64,000 nt of DNA. It comes from Porcincola sp945869225 (GTDB taxonomy: Bacteria > Bacillota > Clostridia > Lachnospirales > Lachnospiraceae). The translations under genes were made by a program, and so were the position numbers. The stretch is taken from the NCBI RefSeq assembly GCF_052118625.1, contig NZ_JBQKGW010000003.1, positions 124,001 through 188,000 of the forward strand, written 5' to 3'. Positions 18,151 to 27,550 of this stretch are shown one piece after another. The notes under the pieces were generated by a model. The model was not told the DNA's origin, did no database searches, and saw nothing but the letters and a program-made list of their open reading frames with translations. Position 1 is the first letter of the stretch; the number at the start of each line of letters is the position of its first letter.

Positions 18151-18993
18151 ATGTTTGGTTATATCACATTGAACAAGCCGGAGATGAAGGTGAAGAACCT
18201 GGAAGCGTACCAGGCCTGTTACTGCGGCCTGTGTCATGAGCTCCAGCACCGCTTCGGCGTGAAGGCGCAGATGCTGCTGAGCTACGACTGTACGTTTCTG
18301 ATTCTGCTTCTGGATGGAGTCTATGAGCCGGAAGAGGGGGAGCGGTCTGTCCGGTGTCTTCGCCATCCGATTGTCCGTCACCGGGAGACGGTCAGCCGGT
18401 TTACGCCGTACGCAGCGGACATGAATGTCCTGCTGGGATATCTGAAGGCGGAAGATGACTGGAAGGACGAAAGAAAACCGGCAGCGCGGCTGATGCTCCG
18501 GGCGTATGCGAAGGATTACCGGAAGCTGAAAAGCCTCTGGCCAAGGCAGGAGAAGGCAATCCGAAAGGCGGTGGCTGATCTCAGCAGTCTGGAGACTGAG
18601 CCGGTTCCGGAGGAGAAGGACGGGATCCTGCAGCGGCTGGACCAGGCAGCCGCCTGTACAGGCCGCTTCCTCGCAGAGGTCTGCGCCCCTCGGAATGATC
18701 TGTGGGCGGAGGATCTGCGCGGGGTGGGGTTTTACCTCGGCAAGTTCATATACATCCTGGATGCCTGGGATGACAGGGAGAAGGATCAGAAGAGCGGGAA
18801 CTATAACCTGCTGGCGGCTCTGGAGGCGGCAGATCCGGAGCACGCCGGGGAGATTGTAAAGGAAGTCCTGTGTGACATGGCAGCCAGGTGCTGCAGAAGC
18901 TTTGAGCGGCTTCCGATCGTGACGAATGTGGAGATTCTCCGAAATATCCTGTATTCCGGAATCTGGGTGAAGTTTAATGAGAGATCCGTATGA
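18151..18993 (+). CDS. DUF5685-like protein
   Basis: About 280 residues beginning MFGYITLNKPEMKVKN, with an N-terminal CYCGLCHEL cysteine cluster (about residues 22-27) and a mostly helical remainder with DAWDDREKD. This N-terminus and cysteine arrangement match the uncharacterised DUF5685 family as I remember it. The Asp-rich motif DDREKD recalls the aspartate-rich region of helical prenyl-type proteins, but I do not assign a reaction. Its stop lies 17 bases inside the downstream DnaJ-like gene, so the two are co-expressed. The start ATG has only a weak purine-rich site upstream, and the frame is open well before it. Confidence 0.75.
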   Translation: MFGYITLNKPEMKVKNLEAYQACYCGLCHELQHRFGVKAQMLLSYDCTFLILLLDGVYEPEEGERSVRCLRHPIVRHRETVSRFTPYAADMNVLLGYLKAEDDWKDERKPAARLMLRAYAKDYRKLKSLWPRQEKAIRKAVADLSSLETEPVPEEKDGILQRLDQAAACTGRFLAEVCAPRNDLWAEDLRGVGFYLGKFIYILDAWDDREKDQKSGNYNLLAALEAADPEHAGEIVKEVLCDMAARCCRSFERLPIVTNVEILRNILYSGIWVKFNERSV

Positions 18994-19675
18994 AGTACTG
19001 GGGGTTCCGAGGGGAGCCTCCGATGATGAGATCAAGAAAGCATACCGGAAGCTGAGCCGGAAGTATCACCCGGATGCCAACATCAACAATCCGGATAAGG
19101 CATCTGCCGAGGAACGGTTCAAGGAGGTTCAGCAGGCCTACAAGCAGATCCAGGATGAGAAGAGCGGGCGCTTCGGGTATGGCGGGACAGGTTCCTCCGG
19201 CGGCTATGGCGGCGGACCTTTCGGCGGCGCAGCAGGCAGCTACGGCCCGTTTGGCGGCTTCGGCGGCTTTGGCGGTCAGAGTGCCGCAGGGCAGGAGGAT
19301 GAGGGAGACATCCGGCTGCGGGCGGCCTCCAATTACATCGGGAGCCGCCATTTCCGGGAAGCGCTCAATACGCTGGATTCGATCCCGGAGACTTCCCGCA
19401 CTGCACAGTGGTATTTCCTGAGCGCGCTGGCGAATTCAGGGGCCGGAAACAATGTGACGGCCAGACAGATGGCGGACCGGGCGGTCTCGATGGAGCCGTC
19501 CAATGTACAGTATCAGCAGCTGAAGCAGCAGCTTGACAGCGGCTCAGCCTGGTACAGAGGCATGGGAGATTTCTACGGGACGCCGATGGATTCGGCAGGA
19601 GACGTATGTTCCAATGCCTGCCTGACAAGCGCATTGTGCAGCGTCTGCGGGCCGGGTGTCTTCTGCTGCATCTGA
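18977..19675 (+). CDS. DnaJ-domain protein
   Basis: A 232-residue protein with an N-terminal J domain: YEVLGV, then KKAYRKLSRKYHPDAN carrying the invariant HPD (about residues 33-35), which stimulates Hsp70 ATPase. A Gly/Phe-rich linker (about 70-105) follows, then a helical TPR-like region (about 110-180: FREALNTLDSIP, AQWYFLSALANSGAGN) and a Cys-rich end with six cysteines in the last 30 residues. It lacks the zinc-finger and peptide-binding parts of true DnaJ. It overlaps the upstream DUF5685-like gene by 17 bases, suggesting that it acts with it. Confidence 0.85.
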   Translation: MRDPYEVLGVPRGASDDEIKKAYRKLSRKYHPDANINNPDKASAEERFKEVQQAYKQIQDEKSGRFGYGGTGSSGGYGGGPFGGAAGSYGPFGGFGGFGGQSAAGQEDEGDIRLRAASNYIGSRHFREALNTLDSIPETSRTAQWYFLSALANSGAGNNVTARQMADRAVSMEPSNVQYQQLKQQLDSGSAWYRGMGDFYGTPMDSAGDVCSNACLTSALCSVCGPGVFCCI

Positions 19676-19712
19676 GGACAGAACAGTTTCAGGCGGACAG
19701 GGAGAGCGGTGT

Positions 19713-20783
19713 ATGGACAGCCTTACGCTGATGGAAGAGACAATCAGACAGATTCGTCCTCCGCAGGATGTGTTCCGCAGACGCTGTCAGGCGCGCTGGG
19801 ACAGCCTCTGCAAGCCGATTCACGGACTTGGAATGCTGGAGGACCTGGTATCGCAGATCGGCGCGATTCAGCAGACGGAGCAGCCGGACATCAGCAGAGC
19901 GGCGGTCGTGATCATGGGCGCTGACAATGGTGTTGTCGCGGAGGGCGTCAGCCAGTGCGGCAGTGAGGTGACGGCGCAGGTCCTGCGAAACATGGCAAAG
20001 GGGGACAGTACCGTCTGCCAGATGGCGCGGTTCCGGCGGGCGGAAGTGGCTGCAGTCGATATCGGGCTGAATGAGCCGGTCAACAGCCCCGGTGTCCTGA
20101 ACCGGGCTGTCCGGAGAGGGAGCGGCGACATCCGGACAGGGCCGGCCATGAGCAGGCAGGAAGCCCTGCAGGCAATCGGGGAAGGGATCCAGATTGCGCA
20201 CGAGCTGAAGACGCAGGGATGTGAGATCCTGATTCCCGGGGAAATGGGAATCGGCAACACGACAACGAGCGCGGCCTGTGTCTGCGCTTTCTTTGGCAGG
20301 GAACCGGAGGAGATCGCAGGACCGGGGGCAGGCCTGACGAAGGAAGGCGTCCGGCACAAGGCAGAGGTGATCCGGGACGCGCTGCGCGTCAACCGCCCGG
20401 ACCGGGGGGACGTTCTCGACGTTCTTTCGAAGGTAGGCGGTCTGGACATCGCCGGAATGGCCGGGCTGTTTCTCGGCAGCGCGGCAGAAGGGATTCCGGC
20501 GGTTATCGACGGACTCATCGCCGCGCTGTCGGCCTATATCGCCGTAAGGCTGGCAGACCCTGTGAGAGATTATCTGATCCCGGGGCATCTGGGCACGGAG
20601 CCGGGAGACCGGATCCTGATGGAGGCACTGCGGCTCTCCCCGCCCCTCCGCCTCGGGATGCACCTCGGAGAAGGCAGCGGGGCAGCGCTCCTGCTCCCGC
20701 TTCTGGATGAGGCCCTTTATGTATACCGGAACCTGCCGCATTTCGGGAAATGTGGGATTGATGCTTATAAACCGCTTTCCTGA
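19713..20783 (+). CDS. cobT: Nicotinate-nucleotide--dimethylbenzimidazole phosphoribosyltransferase
   Basis: Activates dimethylbenzimidazole as alpha-ribazole phosphate for the lower ligand of cobamides. The 356-residue protein is the usual CobT size and shows GADNGVVAEGVSQ, GEMGIGNTTTSAA and, near the end, HLGTEPGDRI with the LRLGMHLGEGSGAA active-site segment containing the catalytic-base glutamate. No cobalamin riboswitch is visible upstream, and no other cobamide genes are in the window, so it may serve salvage. The ATG at 19713 is preceded by GGGAG at about eight bases. The gene follows the DnaJ-like gene by 37 bases. Confidence 0.93.
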   Translation: MDSLTLMEETIRQIRPPQDVFRRRCQARWDSLCKPIHGLGMLEDLVSQIGAIQQTEQPDISRAAVVIMGADNGVVAEGVSQCGSEVTAQVLRNMAKGDSTVCQMARFRRAEVAAVDIGLNEPVNSPGVLNRAVRRGSGDIRTGPAMSRQEALQAIGEGIQIAHELKTQGCEILIPGEMGIGNTTTSAACVCAFFGREPEEIAGPGAGLTKEGVRHKAEVIRDALRVNRPDRGDVLDVLSKVGGLDIAGMAGLFLGSAAEGIPAVIDGLIAALSAYIAVRLADPVRDYLIPGHLGTEPGDRILMEALRLSPPLRLGMHLGEGSGAALLLPLLDEALYVYRNLPHFGKCGIDAYKPLS

Positions 20784-20784
20784 G

Positions 20785-20793
20785 TGCTATACT
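20785..20793 (+). promoter_or_regulatory. Extended -10 promoter after cobT
   Basis: TGCTATACT is a five-of-six -10 with TGN extension two bases past the cobT stop. It would drive the kinase-like gene and possibly ftsH. The -35 is weak. Confidence 0.45.
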
Positions 20794-20843
20794 GTATACA
20801 GACCAGTCACAACGCATCCCTCTACAGAAAGGTGTGAGCAGTT

Positions 20844-21476
20844 ATGGCAGAAAACAGTATTATCACCATCGGAAGACAGTTTGGTTCAGGCGGACACGAG
20901 GTCGGAAGGCGCATCGCGGCGGAGCTCGGGCTGAAGCTTTACGACAAGGAACTGCTGAAGACGGTCGCGGAGCAGAGCAATATCTGCGAGCAGGTTTTGC
21001 AGGACTATGATGAAAAGCCGACGAACAGTCTGCTTTACTCCATCGTGATGGATGTCTATCCGTCCATGAACTATGTGGGGAACACCCTCAGCCAGCAGGT
21101 TTATCAGGCGCAGTACGAAACGATCCGCCGGTTGGGAGAAAAAGGGGGCTGCGTGATTGTCGGCCGCGCGGCTGACTATATCCTTCGGGATAACCCGCGG
21201 CTGACCTCTGTCTTCATTCACTCCAGCATGCGGTTCAGGCTTGACAGAGTGATGGAGTTCGAGCATATTGATGAGAACAAGGCGAAGGACATGATCCTCA
21301 AGGCGGATAAGAAGAGGGCATCCTTCTATAACTTTCAGACGGAAAAGAAGTGGGGAGCGGCATCAAGCTACAATCTGTCGCTCGACACAAGCGACATCGG
21401 CATTGACGGCTGCGTCAGGATGATTGAGCTGTATCTTGAGCAGAAGAAAAAAGGCCAGCACAAATCACAGAACTGA
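20844..21476 (+). CDS. Cytidylate kinase-like protein
   Basis: A 210-residue P-loop protein starting with IITIGRQFGSGGHEVGRRIAAELG, whose GRQFGSGGHEVG is the P-loop of the cytidylate-kinase-like family; later it has GRAADYILRDNPRLTSVFI and RASFYNFQTEKKWG. These proteins are widespread in Clostridia and clearly distinct from housekeeping Cmk; their substrate is not established. The start follows an AAAGGTG site. It sits between cobT and ftsH with no functional link that I can see. Confidence 0.85.
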   Translation: MAENSIITIGRQFGSGGHEVGRRIAAELGLKLYDKELLKTVAEQSNICEQVLQDYDEKPTNSLLYSIVMDVYPSMNYVGNTLSQQVYQAQYETIRRLGEKGGCVIVGRAADYILRDNPRLTSVFIHSSMRFRLDRVMEFEHIDENKAKDMILKADKKRASFYNFQTEKKWGAASSYNLSLDTSDIGIDGCVRMIELYLEQKKKGQHKSQN

Positions 21477-21550
21477 GAACCCGGGAGGGCTGCAGCAGCC
21501 GGTATCCGCACAGCCGCATCAGCATCAGGGCGCTCAGCCGGAGGTAATAT

Positions 21551-23458
21551 ATGAACGATGACCACAGAAAGCAGGGACCGGCGAACGGGCAGGGGAACAA
21601 CCACGGTTCGATCCTTGCATTTCTCATTGTAACTTTCATCACGCTCGGGATCATGAGTCTGGTCAACCGGGCGATGACGAGCACAACGACCAAGGAAATC
21701 ACCTACGACCAGTTCCTCGACCTTCTGGACAACAACCTGGTTGAATCGGTGACGGTCGATACGAACAAGCTGGAGATCGTCACGAAGAAGGACCAGCCGC
21801 TTGCCAGCCAGGGCATCGAGGTGACCTACTATACAGGCCGTATGGATGACGACAAGCTGGTCGACCGGCTGCAGAAGGCAGGTGTGGAGTTCAAGGAGGA
21901 GATTCCGGACAATACCACCAGCCTGATTCTGAATGTGCTTCTTTCATTTGCGCCGCTGGTTCTGATCTGGGTTCTGATGGGCGTGCTGCTCCGCAGGATG
22001 AACAGCAGCACCGGCATGATGGGTGTCGGCAAGAGCCGCGCCAAGATGTACATGCAGAATGAGACCGGCGTGACCTTCAAGGATGTCGCCGGTGAGGATG
22101 AAGCCAAGGAATCCCTGCAGGAGGCGGTCGACTTCCTGGAGCATCCGGAACGGTATGCGGAGATCGGCGCGAAGCTTCCGAAGGGCGCTCTTCTGGTCGG
22201 CCCTCCAGGAACCGGCAAGACGCTGCTGGCAAAGGCGGTCGCCGGGGAGGCGAAGGTGCCGTTCTTCTCTCTGACTGGATCGGATTTTGTGGAGATGTTC
22301 GTCGGTGTCGGCGCATCCCGTGTCCGCGATCTGTTCGACGAGGCCAAGAAGAACGCGCCGTGCATCATATTCATTGATGAGATCGATGCCATCGGAAAGA
22401 GCAGAAACGCCGGCGGCTATGGCGGCAATGACGAGCGGGAGCAGACGCTGAATCAGCTGCTGTCCGAGATGGACGGTTTTGATTCCTCCAAGGGAATTCT
22501 GATTCTGGCCGCGACCAACCGTCCGGAGGTGCTGGATCAGGCGCTGCTCCGTCCGGGCAGATTTGACCGCCGCGTCATTGTTGACAAGCCGGATCTTGAA
22601 GGACGGATTCAGATTCTGAAGGTCCACGCAAAGAATGTGAAGATGGACGAGACGGTCGATTTCCGCGAGGTGGCGCTTGCTACCTCCGGTGCGGTCGGCG
22701 CGGATCTGGCAAATATGATCAATGAGGCAGCAATCCTGGCAGTCCGGAACCACAGGAAGGCGGTCAGCCAGAAGGACCTGCTGGATTCCGTCGAGGTCGT
22801 CCTTGTCGGCAAGGAGAAGAAGAGCCGCGTCCTCAGCAAGGAGGAGCGGAAGATCGTATCCTACCACGAGGTCGGACATGCGCTGGTGTCTGCAATTCAG
22901 AAGCATTCTGAGCCGGTGCAGAAGATTACGATTGTTCCGAGAACCATGGGAGCCCTCGGCTATGTCATGAATGTCCCGGAGGAGGAGAAGTACCTCAACT
23001 CCGAGGAGGAGATCCGGGCTATGCTTGTGGAGTTCACGGCAGGCCGTGTGGCGGAGGAGCTCGTGTTCGGCTCTATCACAACAGGCGCCTCCAACGATAT
23101 CGAGAAGGCGACCCGGATCGCGCGGGCGATGGTGACTCAGTATGGCATGAGCAAACGGTTCGGCTTCGTACAGCTGGAGAGCCAGACATCCCAGTATCTG
23201 GATGACGGCCGGCGTGTGATGAATTGCTCTGAGCAGACCGCTGCAGAGGTGGACGAGGAAGTCATGGCCATCATGAAGCAGTCTTATGAACAGGCGAGAA
23301 AGATCCTGACAGAACACAGAAAGGCGCTTGACCAGATCGCGGCCTTCCTGATTGAGAAGGAGACCATCACCGGGAAGGAATTCATGGATATCCTGGAGAA
23401 GGTCGATCAGCCGGATCACACAGAGGGGACAGAAAGTACAGAAACACCGCAGGCCTGA
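21551..23458 (+). CDS. ftsH: ATP-dependent zinc metalloprotease FtsH
   Basis: Membrane-bound AAA+ protease degrading misfolded and regulatory proteins. The 635-residue protein has two transmembrane segments (about 17-37 and 121-142), Walker A GPPGTGKT near 217-224, Walker B IIFIDEIDAIG, a second region of homology ATNRPEVLDQALLRPGRFDRR, and the zinc-binding HEVGH at about 438-442. HEVGH replaces the more common HEAGH but keeps the HExxH pattern. It starts with an AGGTAATAT site and follows the kinase-like gene by 74 bases. Confidence 0.97.
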   Translation: MNDDHRKQGPANGQGNNHGSILAFLIVTFITLGIMSLVNRAMTSTTTKEITYDQFLDLLDNNLVESVTVDTNKLEIVTKKDQPLASQGIEVTYYTGRMDDDKLVDRLQKAGVEFKEEIPDNTTSLILNVLLSFAPLVLIWVLMGVLLRRMNSSTGMMGVGKSRAKMYMQNETGVTFKDVAGEDEAKESLQEAVDFLEHPERYAEIGAKLPKGALLVGPPGTGKTLLAKAVAGEAKVPFFSLTGSDFVEMFVGVGASRVRDLFDEAKKNAPCIIFIDEIDAIGKSRNAGGYGGNDEREQTLNQLLSEMDGFDSSKGILILAATNRPEVLDQALLRPGRFDRRVIVDKPDLEGRIQILKVHAKNVKMDETVDFREVALATSGAVGADLANMINEAAILAVRNHRKAVSQKDLLDSVEVVLVGKEKKSRVLSKEERKIVSYHEVGHALVSAIQKHSEPVQKITIVPRTMGALGYVMNVPEEEKYLNSEEEIRAMLVEFTAGRVAEELVFGSITTGASNDIEKATRIARAMVTQYGMSKRFGFVQLESQTSQYLDDGRRVMNCSEQTAAEVDEEVMAIMKQSYEQARKILTEHRKALDQIAAFLIEKETITGKEFMDILEKVDQPDHTEGTESTETPQA

Positions 23459-23536
23459 CAGATGAGGAACGGGAGCCGGAGCCGGTGTCCTGTGCAGACG
23501 TCCTGAGCAGACGAACAGGGAAGCTTGACAAGAATA

Positions 23537-23567
23537 GCCCCGGGGCTGTAAGATGCAGTCCCGGGGC
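23537..23567 (+). terminator. Hairpin after ftsH (weak terminator)
   Basis: GCCCCGGG pairs with CCCGGGGC around CTGTAAGATGCAG. No T-run follows, so termination may be incomplete, or the structure may lie in the leader of the next gene. Confidence 0.4.
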
Positions 23568-23644
23568 ATGTGTATATGATCATGCTGACCGAAGAATGAT
23601 ATGCCCGTGCGGCGCAGGTGTTCGCAGGGCTTACGGTGGGACAG

Positions 23645-24349
23645 ATGAAGATAATAAAGAAACTGAAAACATACAGGCATGCGCTGTGGTTTCTTTTGTA
23701 CAGTGCCTTTTATATGACAGCGTTCAATGCCGTGGAGAAGGCGGGGCATGTTCATTATCATGTGATTCACACCTGGCTGGATGAACAGATCCCATTCTGC
23801 AGATTCTTTGTCGTACCTTACTTTCTGTGGTTCGGCTTCATCGGCGCGGCTGTCACATGGTTTGTCATGTGCTGTAAAAACAGGGATGAGTACTATAAGC
23901 TGATCACAATGCTGATGATGGGGATGACCATCTTTATCGTTGTCTCTGTTGTCTATCCGAACCGGCTGGATCTGAGACCTGCCCGGGTAGAGGGGAACGA
24001 TCTCTTTGCCATCCTCTGCAGGTATCTTTACAGGACCGATACACCGACGAACGTGCTGCCGAGTATCCATGTGTACAACTCCATGGCAGTCTGCTATGCG
24101 GTGAACGCGAATGAGACGCTGAGAAAAAAGAAGTGGGTGATTGCGGGGACAGATGTCCTGACCCTTCTGATTGTACTGTCTACCATGTTCCTCAAGCAGC
24201 ATTCCATAATCGATGTCACAACGGGAATTGTCATGAGCGTTGTGCTTCAGGTGATCTGCGACCATATTTTCGAGACAGAACCAGAGCGTGCGGATGCAGA
24301 TGCCCGGATCTATTCATCGAAACAGAGAGAGTCAGGCTTGCGGGCCTGA
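23645..24349 (+). CDS. PAP2-type membrane phosphatase
   Basis: About 234 residues with five or six hydrophobic segments. The motifs LPSIHVYNSMA (consensus PSxH) and LKQHSIIDVTTG (consensus SxxxHxxxD) match the second and third catalytic motifs of the PAP2 phosphatase superfamily, with a modified first motif in the TDTPTNV region. Such proteins remove phosphate from lipid phosphates or undecaprenyl diphosphate. The substrate is not evident. The ATG at 23645 follows a GGTGGGAC site; a GTG at 23618 is an alternative. A terminator follows. Confidence 0.8.
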   Translation: MKIIKKLKTYRHALWFLLYSAFYMTAFNAVEKAGHVHYHVIHTWLDEQIPFCRFFVVPYFLWFGFIGAAVTWFVMCCKNRDEYYKLITMLMMGMTIFIVVSVVYPNRLDLRPARVEGNDLFAILCRYLYRTDTPTNVLPSIHVYNSMAVCYAVNANETLRKKKWVIAGTDVLTLLIVLSTMFLKQHSIIDVTTGIVMSVVLQVICDHIFETEPERADADARIYSSKQRESGLRA

Positions 24350-24366
24350 ACCATGACAATGCCGAA

Positions 24367-24418
24367 GGGCCTTTCCACCAGACTCCGCATACGCCGGAGA
24401 GGTGGAAGGGCCTTTTTT
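24367..24418 (+). terminator. Terminator after the PAP2 gene
   Basis: GGCCTTTCCACC pairs with GGTGGAAGGGCC (one wobble) around an inner CTCCG...CGGAG stem, followed by TTTTTTAT. Confidence 0.85.
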
Positions 24419-24475
24419 ATTTCAGCCGCCGTGCCACGGCCGGCAGGCGGCTGCGTATGAATGACAGGATGGGCT

Positions 24476-26437
24476 ATGGAGAATGAATTTCATTTTGATC
24501 TGAAGGAGGAGCTGAGGAAGCTTCCCGAAAAACCGGGCGTCTACATCATGCACGACCGGACCGATGCGATTCTGTATGTCGGGAAAGCGGTCAATCTCAG
24601 GCGGCGGGTGCATCAGTATTTTGTAAAAAAGCTCAACCGCGGACCGAAGATTGAGTATATGGTCACAAAGATCGCGTATTTTGAGTACATCGTGACCGAC
24701 TCCGAGCTGGAGGCGCTGATTCTCGAGAATAATCTGATCAAGGAGCATCGTCCAAAGTACAATACGCTCCTGAAGGATGACAAGACATACCCGTACATCA
24801 AGGTGACGGTCGGGGAAGCTTACCCCCGGGTGCTGTTTACGAGGAAGCTGAAAAAGGATGGATCCCGGTATTTCGGTCCCTTCAAGAGTGCCGGCGCGGT
24901 CCGGGATACGATCGAGCTGATGCGGAAGCTGTTTCAGATTCGTGACTGTACACGGAATCTGCCGAGGGATCAGGGGAAGGAACGGCCTTGTCTGAACTAT
25001 CAGATCGGCCAGTGCAAGGCGCCCTGCCAGGGGTATGTCTCCGAGGAGGAATACCGCAGAAACGTGGATGAGGCCGTCAGCTTTCTGGGCGGGAGCTACA
25101 AACCGGTTGTCCGGCTTCTGACCGAGCGGATGGAGAAGGCATCGTCGGAGCTTGATTTTGAGCAGGCGGCACAGTGGCGGGATCTCCGCGCCAGCGTCCT
25201 CCAGGTGTCCGAGAAGCAGAAGATGGAGTCGGAGGATGGAAATGACCGGGACGTGATTGCGATGGCTGTCGATGGGACGGAGGCGGTGGTCTCCGTGTTC
25301 TATGTCCGCGGCGGACGGGTCATCGGGCGGGACCATCAGTTTCTCCATATCGGGCTGGACGAGGACAGAAAGGAAATTCTTTCGGATTTTGTCCGTCAGT
25401 TCTATGCCGGGAACATGATGCTTCCGTCCGAGGTGATGCTGGAGACGGAGATCAGCGACCAGGCGCTCCTTGAAAAGTGGATGAGTCAGCGGAAAGGCAG
25501 GGCAGTCCACATCAGGGTTCCACAAAGAGGCGCGAAGGAAAAGCTGGTCGCGATGGCCAGGGAGAATTCGGAGATCGTACTCCGGCAGGACCGCGAGCGG
25601 ATCAGACAGCAGGAGGGCCGCACGATCGGCGCCATGCAGGAGATTGCCGCCCTGCTTGGAATCAGCCATATCAGCCGGGTTGAGGCGTACGATATCTCTA
25701 ACACAAGCGGGGTGGAGTCGGTCGGCTCGATGATCGTCTTTGAGAAGGGGATGCCGAAGCCGGGCGACTACCGGAAGTTCCGGATCAGGACGGTACAGGG
25801 GCCCAATGACTATGCCTCCCTGAAGGAGGTTCTGACAAGGCGGTTTACGCACGGGCTTGAGGAGACGGCGCAGCTGAGGGAAAAGGGAATGGATCCGAGC
25901 CTCGGAAGCTTCTCGGTATTCCCGGATCTGGTCATGATGGATGGCGGACGCGGCCAGGTGAACATCGCTCAGGACGTCCTGCGGGAGCTGGGGCTGTCGA
26001 TCCCTGTCTGCGGAATGGTCAAGGATGACTATCACAGGACCAGAGGACTTTACTTTCAGAATGTCGAGCTGCCGATTGACACCCACTCAGAGGGGTTCAA
26101 GCTGATCACACGGATCCAGGATGAGGCGCACCGCTTTGCAATCGAGTATCATCGCTCCCTCCGCTCAAAGGCACAGACCCATTCTGTGCTGGATGAGATC
26201 AAGGGCATCGGGCCGGCGAGGCGCAAGGCGTTGCTCCGCGCGTTCGGGTCCGCGGAGGCTGTGCGGGATGCCGGGCTCGATCAGCTTGCCCATGCGCCTT
26301 CGATGGATGCCAGAAGCGCAAGGAGTGTCTGGAATTTCTTTCATCCGGCAGAATCTGCAGAAAAAGCAGATGAAGATGGCAGTCTTTTTCTATCCGGGCA
26401 GTTGCCCGGACAGAGCGGACGTGATAAGATAAATTGA
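24476..26437 (+). CDS. uvrC: Excinuclease ABC subunit C
   Basis: Makes the dual incisions in nucleotide excision repair with UvrA and UvrB. The 653-residue protein has an N-terminal GIY-YIG nuclease (KPGVYIMHD, YVGKAVNLRRRV at about 17-48), a UvrB-contact UVR helix (about 195-225), a C-terminal RNase H-like endonuclease with VEAYDISNTSG and VMMDGGRGQV, and a final helix-hairpin-helix IKGIGPARRKALL near 580-592. The start ATG at 24476 has AGGATGGG upstream; another ATG five codons earlier is possible. Its last codons contain a palindrome TCCGGGCAGTTGCCCGGA, but no T-run follows. Confidence 0.96.
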   Translation: MENEFHFDLKEELRKLPEKPGVYIMHDRTDAILYVGKAVNLRRRVHQYFVKKLNRGPKIEYMVTKIAYFEYIVTDSELEALILENNLIKEHRPKYNTLLKDDKTYPYIKVTVGEAYPRVLFTRKLKKDGSRYFGPFKSAGAVRDTIELMRKLFQIRDCTRNLPRDQGKERPCLNYQIGQCKAPCQGYVSEEEYRRNVDEAVSFLGGSYKPVVRLLTERMEKASSELDFEQAAQWRDLRASVLQVSEKQKMESEDGNDRDVIAMAVDGTEAVVSVFYVRGGRVIGRDHQFLHIGLDEDRKEILSDFVRQFYAGNMMLPSEVMLETEISDQALLEKWMSQRKGRAVHIRVPQRGAKEKLVAMARENSEIVLRQDRERIRQQEGRTIGAMQEIAALLGISHISRVEAYDISNTSGVESVGSMIVFEKGMPKPGDYRKFRIRTVQGPNDYASLKEVLTRRFTHGLEETAQLREKGMDPSLGSFSVFPDLVMMDGGRGQVNIAQDVLRELGLSIPVCGMVKDDYHRTRGLYFQNVELPIDTHSEGFKLITRIQDEAHRFAIEYHRSLRSKAQTHSVLDEIKGIGPARRKALLRAFGSAEAVRDAGLDQLAHAPSMDARSARSVWNFFHPAESAEKADEDGSLFLSGQLPGQSGRDKIN

Positions 26438-26586
26438 TTTACATGTTTAAACTTCAGTGCATTTCCGCGGAATCTGCGGGGTGGAGTGGCGAGTGCAGAC
26501 GGAGCGGCTGCTGTGTCTGGCACAGACAGGAACAATCCGAAACGGGCTCCGGCAGGAGACGGAAATGCTGAAAAGGGGTGTGCCGG

Positions 26587-27531
26587 ATGAACACGCAGTC
26601 TACCGTACCGCTGACAAAGATGGTCGAACAGATGAAGCTCAAGTGCCTGACGCCGGAGATTGACATCACAAACAAACAGCTTGTGACGCCGCAGATCAAC
26701 CGGCCGGCGCTTCAGCTCACCGGGTATTTCGATCATTTTGACGCGGAACGTATCCAGATCATCGGATATGTCGAGTATACGTATCTGGAGCATCTGACGA
26801 GAGAGCAGAAGCTTCCGATTTATGAAAAACTGCTTTCCTACAAGATTCCGTGCCTGGTCTATACGACTCGGACGGTGCCGGACCAGGATATGATCAATCT
26901 GGCAGGGGAGTACAATATTCCGATCTTCGTGACGCAGCGGAGTACCAGTGCCTTCATGGCCGAGGTGATCCGCTGGCTGAATGTCGAGATGGCGCCGAGC
27001 ATCACGATTCACGGCGTGCTTGTGGATGTATTTGGTGAGGGTGTACTCATCATGGGCGAGAGCGGGATCGGCAAGTCGGAGGCTGCGCTGGAGCTGATCA
27101 AGAGAGGACACAGACTCATATCCGACGATGTCGTCGAGATCCGCCGGGTGTCGGACACCACCCTTGTCGGAACGGCGCCCGACATCACCAGACATTTCAT
27201 AGAGCTCCGGGGAATCGGCATCATCAATGTCAAGACATTGTTCGGTGTCGAGTCCGTCAAGGATACGTCGAATATCGACCTGGTCATCAAGCTGGAGGAA
27301 TGGGACAAGGACAAGGAGTACGACCGGCTCGGTCTGGAGGAGGAGTACACGGAATTCCTCGGGAACCGGGTGACCTGCCATTCCCTTCCGATCAGGCCTG
27401 GAAGGAACCTTGCCGTGATTGTCGAGACGGCAGCTGTCAACCACAGACAGAAGAAAATGGGGTATAATGCTGCTCAGGAGCTCTATGACAGAGTCCAGGC
27501 CGGCCTGAAGAAAAATATGAACGGTGACTGA
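26587..27531 (+). CDS. hprK: HPr kinase/phosphorylase
   Basis: Phosphorylates and dephosphorylates HPr on Ser46, controlling carbon catabolite repression through CcpA-like regulators in Firmicutes. The 314-residue protein shows the P-loop GESGIGKSE near 155-163, the following HRLISDDVVEIR segment, the HprK signature IELRGIGIINV and RPGRNLAVIVETAAVNHRQKKMG-type C-terminus. It is followed by glk 20 bases later, so sensing and sugar phosphorylation are linked in one transcript. AAGGGG lies eight bases before the ATG. Confidence 0.95.
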   Translation: MNTQSTVPLTKMVEQMKLKCLTPEIDITNKQLVTPQINRPALQLTGYFDHFDAERIQIIGYVEYTYLEHLTREQKLPIYEKLLSYKIPCLVYTTRTVPDQDMINLAGEYNIPIFVTQRSTSAFMAEVIRWLNVEMAPSITIHGVLVDVFGEGVLIMGESGIGKSEAALELIKRGHRLISDDVVEIRRVSDTTLVGTAPDITRHFIELRGIGIINVKTLFGVESVKDTSNIDLVIKLEEWDKDKEYDRLGLEEEYTEFLGNRVTCHSLPIRPGRNLAVIVETAAVNHRQKKMGYNAAQELYDRVQAGLKKNMNGD

Positions 27532-27550
27532 AGAAGGAGTGGAGGGCATT

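Noticed and set aside
21944..24265. Very long open frame antisense to ftsH and the PAP2 gene
   Set aside because: It lies wholly opposite well-supported genes, lacks a recognised domain and is expected in GC-rich coding DNA.
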